64,000 bases of DNA from an uncultured Myxococcales bacterium (GTDB lineage Bacteria; Myxococcota_A; Polyangia; Polyangiales; Polyangiaceae), in the NCBI GenBank assembly GCA_937872925.1, contig CALMUT010000371.1:26831-90830 (forward strand). Direction: 5' to 3'. Positions 33,501-41,351 of the stretch are shown one piece after another; position 1 is the first letter of the stretch; each line of letters begins with the position of its first letter. A model generated the notes under the pieces. That model had not been told where the DNA came from, did no database searches, and saw only the letters and a list, made by a program, of their open reading frames with translations. The position numbers and the translations under genes are program-made.

Positions 33501-35917
33501 GCAATGCGCTCCCAGAGCGTGATCTTTTGCCGTGGCGTCGCGGCCAGCTGGATCTGCTTTTCCAAGTTGGCTGCCAAGTCCTGGAAACGGCCCAGCTTCG
33601 CGAGCACTCGGTCGGCCCCGCGCAGGGCATCGAGGTTGTTGGCGTCCGCCGCCAGCACGGCGTCGTAGCGACGCATGGCTTCCCCATCGTCTTTGAGCCG
33701 CGTTTCGTAGATCTCTGCCAGATGGCACAGCACCCGGGATTGGTCCTCTCCGCGAGAGGCATCCGCGCGCCGTTCGAGCAGCTTCACGTATTCCCCGAAG
33801 TCTCCACTGCGCTCGTAGATCTTCGCCAGGGCGTCACTGGCGCGCTGGTGCCCCGGGTCTTCGGCGAGAACCTGTTGGTACAAGTCGCGCGCGCGACCCG
33901 CGTCGCTCATTTGCACTTCCAGGATTTCCGCGGCTTCGGCCCGGAAATCTCGGCCGCGTTCGGGGGTCGGCGCGGCGTCTGCGCGGCGTGTGAGCACCAG
34001 AACCAGCTCCGGCCATTGCTGGGCCTTGCGATAGATTTGGGTCATGCCCTCGAGGGCCTCGTCGTTCGCGGGATCCGTGCCGATCACGGCCTGGTAGCAA
34101 GGCAGTGCCAGATCGAGACGCGCCACCTGGTCGCCGTACCAGTGACCCATGCGATTGAAGAGCGCGTTCTTGGCTTCTTGTGGCAGGTCGTCTTGTAGCG
34201 TGGCCTCGGCGCAGGTCGAGAGCACCTCGCCCCAAGTCTCCGGCTTCGCCAGTCGTTCGATCTCTTCGGCGTAGCTGCTGTCTTGGGGCGCTTCGGTGAA
34301 GGCCTGGGTGTACGCCACCAGCGCTTGATCCTTGTCGTCGAGTTCAGCCGCGTACAGGCGACCAATTTCAGCGAGGGCACGGGCGCGTTCGCCGCGGCTT
34401 TCCGCCTGCTCACTGCGCGCCAGCAGCATCTCGACGAGTTCTTCGAATTTGCCGAGTTGCTTGCGCACGTCTTCGAGCGCCGTCAGCGCGATCTCGTCGC
34501 TGGGGTCGAGCTCGACTAGCAACGCATAGGCCTGTTCCGCCTTCTCGGCGTCCTTGGCAGAGTGCTCGTACAAACGCGCTGCACGGAACAAGAGGCCCTT
34601 CTTGGCTTCGCGCTTTTCCTTGCTTTCCGCGATATCCAAAGTGTCCGCGGCCATCGAAAAGGCCTCGGCGACCCGCGCCGCGTCGGCGCCTTCTTCGACT
34701 GCGGCTTCCAATGCAATCGCGGCATCGTCGTCTTCCGGATCCGTCACCAAGGCGCCGATGCGGGAGTCCAGCTCCGCGTCCGTGATCTTCTTTTCTTTCC
34801 GCTGGACGGACGCGCGGCCCATGATCTCCAGGGCTTCGAGCAGCGCGGTGGCGTCCTTGGGTCGCTTCTCGGGGTCCTTGTCCAGCATCGACTGCACCCA
34901 CTCGTCGATGTCCTTGGTGACCCAACCCCGGGGCGCAACGCTGCTCGGCGCAGGCGCCTGTTCCGTCAAGTGGCCGATGGCCGCCTTGATGGCGGTACCA
35001 TCTCCGAATACGGGCTTGCCCGTGAGGATTTCGAAGAGCAGCGCGCCAAAGGAGTACACGTCGCTTTGGGGCGACGACGCCATGCCGCGGATCTGCTCCG
35101 GGGCGACGCTCTTCGGAGAACCAACGGTGGAAAACAGCTCGTTCTGGCCGTTGGCGCTGACCTTGGCGCGTGCCCGGAGGCGATCGGAGCCTGCGTCGAG
35201 GATGACGAGGTTCTGGCTGCCGTCGGGCTTGCGGAAGACGACGATGTTTTCGAGCCGGAGATCCCCGTGGGACAGGCGGCGCGCGTGGATGGCGCTGAGC
35301 GCCTCGAGCATGGCCTTGAGCAAGGGCCGCGCTTCGTTGATGTGCATGGGCCCTGTGCGCGCGATGCGCACGGCCAAGGGCTGTCCGTCAACGTAGGCGT
35401 GGCTGATGGCGATGCGGTCGCCAATGGGGCCCGCATGGAGCTCCTTCGGCAGGCCGGGGTGAGCGATGGTGCCGACCAGGCGGCTGACGGTGAGGAACCG
35501 ATGCAGGCCGCGCAAGTCGCGGGTTGCCTCGCGACGCAGCACCTTGATGCGATGGTCCGCGTCTCCCAGCCTCGCGAGGTAGGAGATGGCTAGACGCCCT
35601 TCGCCCAGTTTGCGCACGATCGTGAAGTCGCCCAGGGTGGCTCCACTGCGCAGCTCTTCATCGAAGGGCAGCCCGTTGACTCGGATCTGTCCGATCTTCG
35701 GATTCACCTCGGGCTTCGAAGCCAGCAGCGCGTCGCAGAGTGCTTCGACCGCGTCGACCTCGGCGCAGTGATCGGTCAGCGCTTTGGCAAAGGAGCCCTT
35801 CGCCGCGGTGCCACCCACTTCATCCGGGTCGAAACCGAGCACGCTGCGTGACATTTGCAGGAGCTCTTCGAGTTCGAACAGGCGCTCTAGTTCGGCGCGA
35901 AGTATCTCGATGGACAT
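30596..35917 (-). CDS. Protein kinase-like domain fused to a long TPR array and a degenerate C-terminal domain
   Basis: ATG 35917 (MSIEILRAEL) is chosen over upstream in-frame starts that read unlikely basic sequence; the protein is 1773 residues. An N-terminal helical region leads to a Ser/Thr-kinase-like domain (about 95-370). Its glycine loop is degenerate (GEGRLA). The catalytic loop is HGDLRLEN instead of HRDLKxxN, and DFG is DAG; the Asp, Asn and metal Asp remain, so activity is possible. VAPEQ and SDVYSFG are intact. Roughly 1,000 residues of TPR-like repeats follow (recurrent ALELDPEHAGALEAL-type units). The last 300 residues form a separate helical domain with AAFIAGRHLSYYRPG. It probably acts as a cytoplasmic scaffold; partners are unknown. 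Confidence 0.88.
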   Translation of the reverse strand: MSIEILRAELERLFELEELLQMSRSVLGFDPDEVGGTAAKGSFAKALTDHCAEVDAVEALCDALLASKPEVNPKIGQIRVNGLPFDEELRSGATLGDFTIVRKLGEGRLAISYLARLGDADHRIKVLRREATRDLRGLHRFLTVSRLVGTIAHPGLPKELHAGPIGDRIAISHAYVDGQPLAVRIARTGPMHINEARPLLKAMLEALSAIHARRLSHGDLRLENIVVFRKPDGSQNLVILDAGSDRLRARAKVSANGQNELFSTVGSPKSVAPEQIRGMASSPQSDVYSFGALLFEILTGKPVFGDGTAIKAAIGHLTEQAPAPSSVAPRGWVTKDIDEWVQSMLDKDPEKRPKDATALLEALEIMGRASVQRKEKKITDAELDSRIGALVTDPEDDDAAIALEAAVEEGADAARVAEAFSMAADTLDIAESKEKREAKKGLLFRAARLYEHSAKDAEKAEQAYALLVELDPSDEIALTALEDVRKQLGKFEELVEMLLARSEQAESRGERARALAEIGRLYAAELDDKDQALVAYTQAFTEAPQDSSYAEEIERLAKPETWGEVLSTCAEATLQDDLPQEAKNALFNRMGHWYGDQVARLDLALPCYQAVIGTDPANDEALEGMTQIYRKAQQWPELVLVLTRRADAAPTPERGRDFRAEAAEILEVQMSDAGRARDLYQQVLAEDPGHQRASDALAKIYERSGDFGEYVKLLERRADASRGEDQSRVLCHLAEIYETRLKDDGEAMRRYDAVLAADANNLDALRGADRVLAKLGRFQDLAANLEKQIQLAATPRQKITLWERIAGIQDEEFLDHEKAAAAWEAILEIDSAHEGALSALVRHYRALDRWEDVAGLYERHIKLVAEPAHQLELTLALGRVLMEQVGATDRATVAYEKALELDPEHAGALEALARLRETAGDADAALSAIDALAEKAGTPEAKAEQYLRAARLLEGRGDRDRAIERYKLALDANPGDAGTSAALRGAYLARGDVNAAIKLLERELERTDGDRAKSKLAGELAMLLRDKLKDPKRSEEAAKRAISFDPTNIHGLMLLGDLAFESGRLLEAAKHFGALAGRAESLEKKDAVRVLVRYVDSLTQSGSTEDALAPMDTLLRIAPEDMEAFGRVAQVTFENGAPARAVDLYKDYLERFGKQLKAKDKALSLARYGEALRRCERWDEAQKALEEAADLDPSAALPLEALAGVCAGKGDWEGAIKIKTRHLDIADGDQRADLLIDIGDIASEHLNDRTRATKSYVAALEEKPEDRRLLTKLMQLYSEEKDWGKLVDVVLRLADFVEEPKQRAKYLQTAAIVCARQMGDVDRALEFYGRVLELDPKADKALSEAIELRKDKGDHRGVEKLLQRKLEHATAEKDKKVMLETFLELAELYEKHLNWPDRAIDALEAAQTLEPENRARAEHLGEMYARDPEKYLEKAVTSQHALMRQNPYRPESYKLLRRLYTEVKRADAAWNLCQALYVLNLAEPDEERFFKRMRAESAAPAAEALSDEEWITQLMHAGADPLLTSVFALIEPAILAARGQAFEQLGFDPRYAIDLTRHPYPMSQTLYYSAGVFGMEPPPTFQNTNDPGGLSFLHSYRPALVLGMAALAADVPPQAAAFIAGRHLSYYRPGLYVRQIVPSGTGLKSWLFAAIKLIAPQFPIAGELEGPVNEASAALNANLQGAARDQLARIVSKLLQSGAALDLKRWMAGVDLTADRAGFLLAHDLETAAEIIKASDEASSVVGGQERIKELVLFSVSEQYFQLRQKLKIAVDS

Positions 35918-36177
35918 GGTGTTCGCTTGGTCCTTGGTGATGCGGAGGGATTGCGCGGAAATGAAGGCGTCTATTCGAGTCCCCGCGCGCAGCTGCGCAC
36001 GCTCGACAGGGCTCCCACGCTGAGGGGCTCGCATGATAGCCAAACGCGGGGCCGATTCCATACCGCTTCGGAGTCCGCCGACGCAATGTGTAAGTATCGG
36101 AAATGGAAGGGCTTTTGTCGCTGTTTTTGCGTGGGATTGGGCCCAGGGCAGCTCCCCGTGGCAGGCTGGGCTCCCTG
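35918..36177. other. Divergent intergenic region
   Basis: This 260-base stretch separates the kinase-TPR gene from ftsB and must hold both promoters. I could not assign -35/-10 elements with confidence. An in-frame ATG at 36103 could extend ftsB by 25 residues, but that sequence is Gly/Arg-rich and lacks family similarity. Confidence 0.4.
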
Positions 36178-36471
36178 ATGCGTGCCCGACAGGTCCTATT
36201 AGAGCGTGCTTTGCCGCTTTCCGTCCTCGCCCTGGCGCTGGTTTCCGTGCCCGTTCTCATCCTGTCGCCTACGGGCTTTTCCCGCCTGGAAACCCTGAGA
36301 CATGAGCGCACAAAGGCCGACCAAGAGGTGGCGGACCTCTCCGCGCAGGTGGACGAACTCCGCGCAGAGGTGGAACGTATCAAGCGGGACCCGGCGGCTG
36401 TGGAGCGGGTGGCGCGGGACGAGCTTGGCTTGATCCGCCAAACCGAAGTCGTGTTTCAGTTTCGGGAGTAG
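36178..36471 (+). CDS. ftsB: FtsB/DivIC-like septum formation initiator
   Basis: Starting at ATG 36178, the 97-residue product has the FtsB layout. A short cytoplasmic end is followed by one membrane helix (LPLSVLALALVSVPVLIL), then a periplasmic leucine-zipper coiled coil (TKADQEVADLSAQVDELRAE). The conserved tail is RDPAAVERVARDELGLIR. FtsB joins FtsL and FtsQ in the divisome and helps activate septal wall synthesis. It lies 15 bases before the GspE-N protein, so they may be cotranscribed. Confidence 0.88.
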   Translation: MRARQVLLERALPLSVLALALVSVPVLILSPTGFSRLETLRHERTKADQEVADLSAQVDELRAEVERIKRDPAAVERVARDELGLIRQTEVVFQFRE

Positions 36472-36486
36472 ACTCTTCGAAGCTGG

Positions 36487-37746
36487 ATGACGACGGAGCT
36501 CGGTAAGAAGCTACTGCTCGCTGAGCATGTGAATAGCCGCACGCTGGAAAGCGCGCTGTTCGACGCAGTCGACAAGCGTATCGCTTTGGTGCAGTCCCTC
36601 GCTGCGCGCGGGCGCGACGTTACCGCCATCGTCAACGAGGAGCTCGGGCGGAGCGATCTGGAGCTGCTGAATTCAGCGACCGTGCACCCAGAGCTTGCAC
36701 GGGAGCTTCCCGCCGGACTGTGTCAGCGCCTGCTGGCGTTTCCCATCGGTCGCCATCCAAGCACCGGCGTCGTGAGCGTCGCGGTGGTCGATGCGTTCGA
36801 CACACACGCTGCTCGTGAAATCTCGTTTCACTTGGAAGCACCGGTACGTCGCTATCGCATCAGCCTGGAACAGTTTTCGGCCGCCCTGGAACATTGGATC
36901 GACGAACTTGAGGCGGGTGCCGGTGGCCACACCCCCGCGTTCGGCACTGTGCTTGCGCGGCGCAAAAGCGTACCGCCGGTGCGGTTTTCGCTGCCGCCGC
37001 GGGTGGAGCGTTGGTCCGGCACGCCGCCTCCGCGCATCACCGAGAGCGAGCCGCCGCCATCCCAGCCGATCCCGTTGGTCAGAAAGACGATGGAGGCCGC
37101 GAAGCGCCCGCGCAAGGACACCAACCCCGGCGTTGGCTCCGTTGCCCGCCCGCTGCTGGAAATCGACGCGGACGACGACGGGCAGCCGGTGATCGGGCTG
37201 TTTCGCAGCAAGCCCCCGCCACCACCGGATTTCGGGACCGGGCCCGTCGCGGCCCCGATCTCGATCTTGGGCGCACCCGAAGAGGTCTTCGAGGCCGCCA
37301 TGTCGGAGATGTCCGCGACGCTCGATCCCGAACGGGTCGCACAGCTGTTGGCGGAAGGGGGCGCCAGCGCCGCGGGCACGGCGTTGGTTTTGGCGGTTCG
37401 CCCGGCGCGATTCCTCGGGCGCGCGGTTGCCGGCGGCGGTACCGCTCAAGTGCGCGTCCGAGACATCGAGCTGCCCCGCCGGATGTCTCAGGCTCTGGAT
37501 ACCGCCCTTGCCACCGGCCACTACCTCGGCGTGCTCTCCCGGGACGCGGTGCACGCGCCCATCACCCGAGTCCTTGGCGACGGGGAGGTCTACATGACCC
37601 GCGTGTTGGTGTACGGCCGTCCGACGCTCTTGGTCGCCCTCGGACGACTACGCAGTAGCTTCGACGCCTCCCGCCGGGCGGATCAGTTGGCGCTCCATGC
37701 GGGCGAGCGCCTGGAGTTCATCGTCGAGCAGCGCAAAGAGTCCTAG
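36487..37746 (+). CDS. Stand-alone GspE N-terminal (MshEN-like) domain protein
   Basis: Residues 1-150 resemble the N-terminal domain of GspE/PilB ATPases (LLAEHVNSRTLESAL; LPAGLCQRLLAFPIGRH; VSVAVVDAFDTHAAREISFH). No ATPase domain follows. Instead a Pro/Arg-rich linker (160-250) leads to a C-terminal alpha/beta region (LVLAVRPARFLGRAV; VLVYGRPTLLVALGRL) that looks like a GAF-type ligand domain. MshEN domains can bind cyclic-di-GMP, so signalling is possible, but the key residues cannot be judged here. It is 419 residues, soluble, and follows ftsB. Confidence 0.72.
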   Translation: MTTELGKKLLLAEHVNSRTLESALFDAVDKRIALVQSLAARGRDVTAIVNEELGRSDLELLNSATVHPELARELPAGLCQRLLAFPIGRHPSTGVVSVAVVDAFDTHAAREISFHLEAPVRRYRISLEQFSAALEHWIDELEAGAGGHTPAFGTVLARRKSVPPVRFSLPPRVERWSGTPPPRITESEPPPSQPIPLVRKTMEAAKRPRKDTNPGVGSVARPLLEIDADDDGQPVIGLFRSKPPPPPDFGTGPVAAPISILGAPEEVFEAAMSEMSATLDPERVAQLLAEGGASAAGTALVLAVRPARFLGRAVAGGGTAQVRVRDIELPRRMSQALDTALATGHYLGVLSRDAVHAPITRVLGDGEVYMTRVLVYGRPTLLVALGRLRSSFDASRRADQLALHAGERLEFIVEQRKES

Positions 37747-37854
37747 TGCGGGCCCACTAGCCCTTGCGGCGCGGCCCTTTTTGGAGCGAAGGCCTGGGGC
37801 GGCGCGGGTTTAGTTGACTCGCTGCCTGGTTATTCGCTACCGCATGCTCGCGCC

Positions 37855-40323
37855 GTGGCTACCAAAAAATCCAAAAAGAAAACCGGGTCCTCCCCTCGCA
37901 AACGCACGGGCGAGAAAGCCACACCCAAGGCCGGAGCCGGCGGTGGCTCGCGCCGCGGCAAAGGGCGAGGTGATAGTTCCACCCTGGATCTGTTCCACGC
38001 CAAGGAAGAGCAGGCGCCGCTTCACGAAATCGCCCAGAGCAAATACCTCAACTACGCCCTGAGCGTGATCACCAGTCGTGCGCTGCCGGATGTCCGCGAC
38101 GGCCTGAAGCCCGTGCAGCGGCGCATCCTGTACACGATGTGGCGCGAGCGGATCGGCGCCGACGCCAAGCACCGCAAATGCGCCAAGGTCGTCGGCGACG
38201 TCATGGGCAACTACCATCCCCATGGTGATGCTGCGATCTATGACGCCTTGGTGCGACTTGCGCAGCCCTTCTCCCTGCGTGCACCGTTGATCGACGGTTC
38301 CGGCAACTTCGGATCCCTCGACGGCGATCCGCCCGCCGCCATGCGTTACACGGAGTGTCGGCTGCAGCCCGTCGCGGGAGAGATGCTCAGCGAGCTCTCT
38401 CAAGACACCGTGCATTTTCGACCGAACTACGACGGCACCAAAACCGAGCCCGTCGTGTTGCCGTCGCGGCTGCCCAATTTGCTCATTAATGGCGCCACAG
38501 GCATCGCGGTTGGCATGGCCACCAACATCCCGCCACACAACCCCGAAGAAGTGTGTCAGGCCGCCATCCGCCTGCTCGACGCCTTGGTTGCAAAAAAGAC
38601 GCTGAGCGCGCGGGATCTAGCCCGCACCGTCAAGGGACCCGACTTTCCGACGGGCGGACAGATCGTTTCCAGTACCGAAGAGATCAAGCAACTCTACGAA
38701 ACGGGGCAGGGCACCCTCAAGCTTCGCGCGACTTGGCAGTCGGGGTCTGCGTCGCGCTCGGACAAGAGCATCGTCATCACCAGCATCCCGTATACGGTCA
38801 ACAAGAGTCAGCTGATCGAACGCATCGCCGAGGTCGTGATCTCCCGCAAGATGCCGCTGCTCTTGGACGTGCGGGACATCTCGGCGGATGACGTGCGCAT
38901 CGAACTGTCGCTGAAGAAAGACGCCGACGAACAAAAGGTGCTGGCGTATCTGTTCAAGCACACCCCGCTGCAGATCAACGTGAGTGCCAACCTCACCTGC
39001 CTGGTGCCGACGGAAAATCCCGAGGTGGGCCGCCCGGAGCGCTTGGATCTCTCCAGTATCCTCTGGCATTTCCTGCACTTTCGTCTGGAGGTCGTCACGC
39101 GCCGGCTGTCCCACGAACTATCCGCGCTGCAGGCTCGCATCCACATCCTGGAAGGCTTTGCGAAAGTCTTCGACGCCCTCGACCAGATCCTCAAGCTGAT
39201 CCGCAAGTCCGAGGGCAAGGCGGACGCCGCCAAGCAGATCATGGCGCGCTACGGTCTTGATGCCGAACAGACCGATGCCATCTTGGAGCTGAAGCTCTAC
39301 CGCTTGGCACGCCTAGAAATCTTGGTCATTCAGAAAGAACTGACCGAGAAGCAAAAACGCGCCAAGGAGATCAAGAAGCTCCTAGGCGAGGCGGACAAGA
39401 AAGGGCGTTGGAGCATTGTGCGCTCCGAACTCGAAGAGCTGGTCGCCGTATACGCCAAGCGGGACAAGCGGCGGACTCTGATCGAAGAAGTGGGCGAAGA
39501 GCCGGAGCTGACTGCGGAAGATCTGATCATCGCGGAGGACAACCACGTCCTCTTGACTCGCGACGGCTGGGTGAAGCGCCAAAAAGAGATCAAGGACCCT
39601 GCCTCGACACGACTGCGTGAGGGCGACGCGGTGCTTGCGTGCGTCGCGGGTTCGACGCGGGCGACCGTGGTGTTCTTTTCGAGCTTCGGCACGGCCTATA
39701 CGGCGCGCATTGCGGACGTGCCGGCGACCACCGGCTACGGCGAGCCGATCCAAAAGCTGTTCAAGCTCAAGGACGGCGAGCGCATCGTCGCCATGGAATC
39801 CATGGACCCCCGGCTGGTGGGCGATCTAAGCGAAAAACCTGGGTTCTTCCCGGAAACCTACGCGGCGGCGGCCAGCAGCGACGGCTACGCGCTGTGTTTT
39901 GGGCTGTCCACCCTGGCGGAGCCGAGCACGCGGGCGGGGCGGCGTTTTGCGCGGCCCAGCAAGGGCGCGCAGATCATTGGCGTGCACTTCGTTGGCGGCG
40001 ACGAGACGCTGATCGGCGTGAGCGAGAAGCGGCGCGCGCTGCTGTGCAGTGTGCAAGACGTGAACTACCTCTCAGGTGCGGGCAAGGGTGTGCTGCTGGT
40101 GAAGCTGGCCAAGGACGATCGCCTGATCGGATTCAAAGCAGCGGAGAACGAGCGCGACGCCATCATCGTGAAGACCAGCATGGGTGGTGAGCAACGGATC
40201 GGAGCTGGCAAGTACGAGCTGTCTGCCCGGGGTGGCAAAGGGCGCGAAGTGATCAAGCGCGGCGCGTTTGTCGATGTGGTGGTCGAACCACCGCCAGCGC
40301 CGGCGCCTTTCGAAGAGCCTTGA
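37855..40323 (+). CDS. parC: DNA topoisomerase IV subunit A (ParC-type)
   Basis: A GTG start gives an 822-residue type IIA topoisomerase A subunit with a Lys/Arg-rich N-terminal tail of about 45 residues. The breakage-reunion domain has ALPDVRDGLKPVQRRIL and the catalytic Tyr in AAMRYTECRL. The C-terminal beta-pinwheel lacks a GyrA box at its usual place: KRQKEIKDPASTRLREGD stands where gyrase has QRRGGKG. That argues for decatenase (ParC) rather than gyrase, although an RGGKGRE sequence occurs in the last blade. The quinolone region reads YHPHGDAAIYD, with Ala where Ser83 of E. coli GyrA lies. No parE is adjacent. Confidence 0.9.
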   Translation: MATKKSKKKTGSSPRKRTGEKATPKAGAGGGSRRGKGRGDSSTLDLFHAKEEQAPLHEIAQSKYLNYALSVITSRALPDVRDGLKPVQRRILYTMWRERIGADAKHRKCAKVVGDVMGNYHPHGDAAIYDALVRLAQPFSLRAPLIDGSGNFGSLDGDPPAAMRYTECRLQPVAGEMLSELSQDTVHFRPNYDGTKTEPVVLPSRLPNLLINGATGIAVGMATNIPPHNPEEVCQAAIRLLDALVAKKTLSARDLARTVKGPDFPTGGQIVSSTEEIKQLYETGQGTLKLRATWQSGSASRSDKSIVITSIPYTVNKSQLIERIAEVVISRKMPLLLDVRDISADDVRIELSLKKDADEQKVLAYLFKHTPLQINVSANLTCLVPTENPEVGRPERLDLSSILWHFLHFRLEVVTRRLSHELSALQARIHILEGFAKVFDALDQILKLIRKSEGKADAAKQIMARYGLDAEQTDAILELKLYRLARLEILVIQKELTEKQKRAKEIKKLLGEADKKGRWSIVRSELEELVAVYAKRDKRRTLIEEVGEEPELTAEDLIIAEDNHVLLTRDGWVKRQKEIKDPASTRLREGDAVLACVAGSTRATVVFFSSFGTAYTARIADVPATTGYGEPIQKLFKLKDGERIVAMESMDPRLVGDLSEKPGFFPETYAAAASSDGYALCFGLSTLAEPSTRAGRRFARPSKGAQIIGVHFVGGDETLIGVSEKRRALLCSVQDVNYLSGAGKGVLLVKLAKDDRLIGFKAAENERDAIIVKTSMGGEQRIGAGKYELSARGGKGREVIKRGAFVDVVVEPPPAPAPFEEP

Positions 40324-40398
40324 GTTTGTTTGGGTCGGTGCGGGGGCGCGCGTTGGGTCGCGCGTCTCGCGCTGGGCCTCGTGGGCGCATCAGCGCGT

Positions 40399-41196
40399 TC
40401 ATGGGAACGCCGGGCACTGCCCGTTCGGCATGGGCTGCATGCACTGATTCGAACAACCCGCCTGGCCGCAGGGGTAACAGCACTTGAGTCCGGTGTTGCA
40501 CTCCTTGTCGAGGATGCAGCCGGTGCCGGGTCCGCCGCCATCTTTCATGCAGCTGGTGTCGCCGGTGACATCGACTCCTTGAGCGGCGGCTCCGCATGCG
40601 TTGCAGTAGAACTTGCCGTCGCAACCACAGACCCCCGGGCAATCCGCGGTGCAACCCTGCGGGCGCTTTTTGCACATGCCCAGCGCGTCGCCGGCGCCGC
40701 AGTCGTTGTTGAAGTCGCAGTATTCGTCTTTCTTGCAAGTGAGCCCCTGTTTGCCACCGCATGCGCTGCCGCCGTCCGTGGCGTCGCTGGCGTCCGCGGC
40801 GTCGCTGGCGTCCGCGGCGTCGCTGGCGTCGCTGGCGTCGCCCGCATCACCGGCGTCGCCGCAGTTCGGATCCGGGAAGGCTTCCATGCGCACCCACTTG
40901 CCGCCTTCGCAGCGCAGGATGTTGCAGAATTGGCACGGGTCCGAGCAGCCGCTGTTGCAGGACTTGCCCTCTTCACTGCAGGCCGTGCCTTCGGCTGCGA
41001 TGAAGTCCGTCGGGCAGCCCGCGCCGCCATCCGCACCGGAGCTGCCGCCGGAACCTGCGCCGCCGCCGCTGCCCGAAGACGCGCCGCTTCCGGCCGAACC
41101 CCCGCTGGCGGGGTCGTCGGACGTCGAACTGCCGCATGCCGAGGTCACAACCAAGGCCGCGGCTGCGACCGCAAAGAAAGCCATTCGAATCGACAT
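40399..41196 (-). CDS. Lipoprotein with Cys-rich and Kazal-like domains
   Basis: ATG 41196 gives a signal peptide with lipobox (VTSAC, Cys near 21), rather than the longer frame. A Ser/Gly linker leads to a Cys-rich segment (CNSGCSDPCQFCNILRC) and then a repetitive Asp/Ala/Ser tract. A Kazal-like domain follows (CPGVCGCDGKFYCNACGAA), and a final Cys-rich tail (CCYPCGQAGC). Kazal domains inhibit serine proteases in other settings; here the function is unproven. It is 265 residues and probably sits on the cell surface. Confidence 0.78.
   Translation of the reverse strand: MSIRMAFFAVAAAALVVTSACGSSTSDDPASGGSAGSGASSGSGGGAGSGGSSGADGGAGCPTDFIAAEGTACSEEGKSCNSGCSDPCQFCNILRCEGGKWVRMEAFPDPNCGDAGDAGDASDASDAADASDAADASDATDGGSACGGKQGLTCKKDEYCDFNNDCGAGDALGMCKKRPQGCTADCPGVCGCDGKFYCNACGAAAQGVDVTGDTSCMKDGGGPGTGCILDKECNTGLKCCYPCGQAGCSNQCMQPMPNGQCPAFP
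40779..40860 (-). repeat. Short tandem repeats coding an Asp/Ala/Ser tract
   Basis: An 18-bp unit (GTCCGCGGCGTCGCTGGC on the plus strand), with partial 9-bp copies, repeats about four times and codes for ASDAAD-type units. It is prone to slippage, so copy number may vary between strains. Confidence 0.7.
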
Positions 41197-41351
41197 ATCG
41201 CACAGCGTACGCAAGGGCCGTGCCGGAAGGAACTGCTGAAAGTACCGAGGATCGGGCCCCTGGGGCTGGCACACTGTGCCGCGACCCGGACGATGTTGGC
41301 GGGATCGCGCCCAACCCTCGAGCACGCGTCGCGCGGGGCTATAGTGAGCCC

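Noticed and set aside
34562..35593. 343-codon plus-strand frame inside the kinase-TPR gene
   Set aside because: The minus-strand kinase domain is certain; this frame has no ribosome site or recognisable domain.
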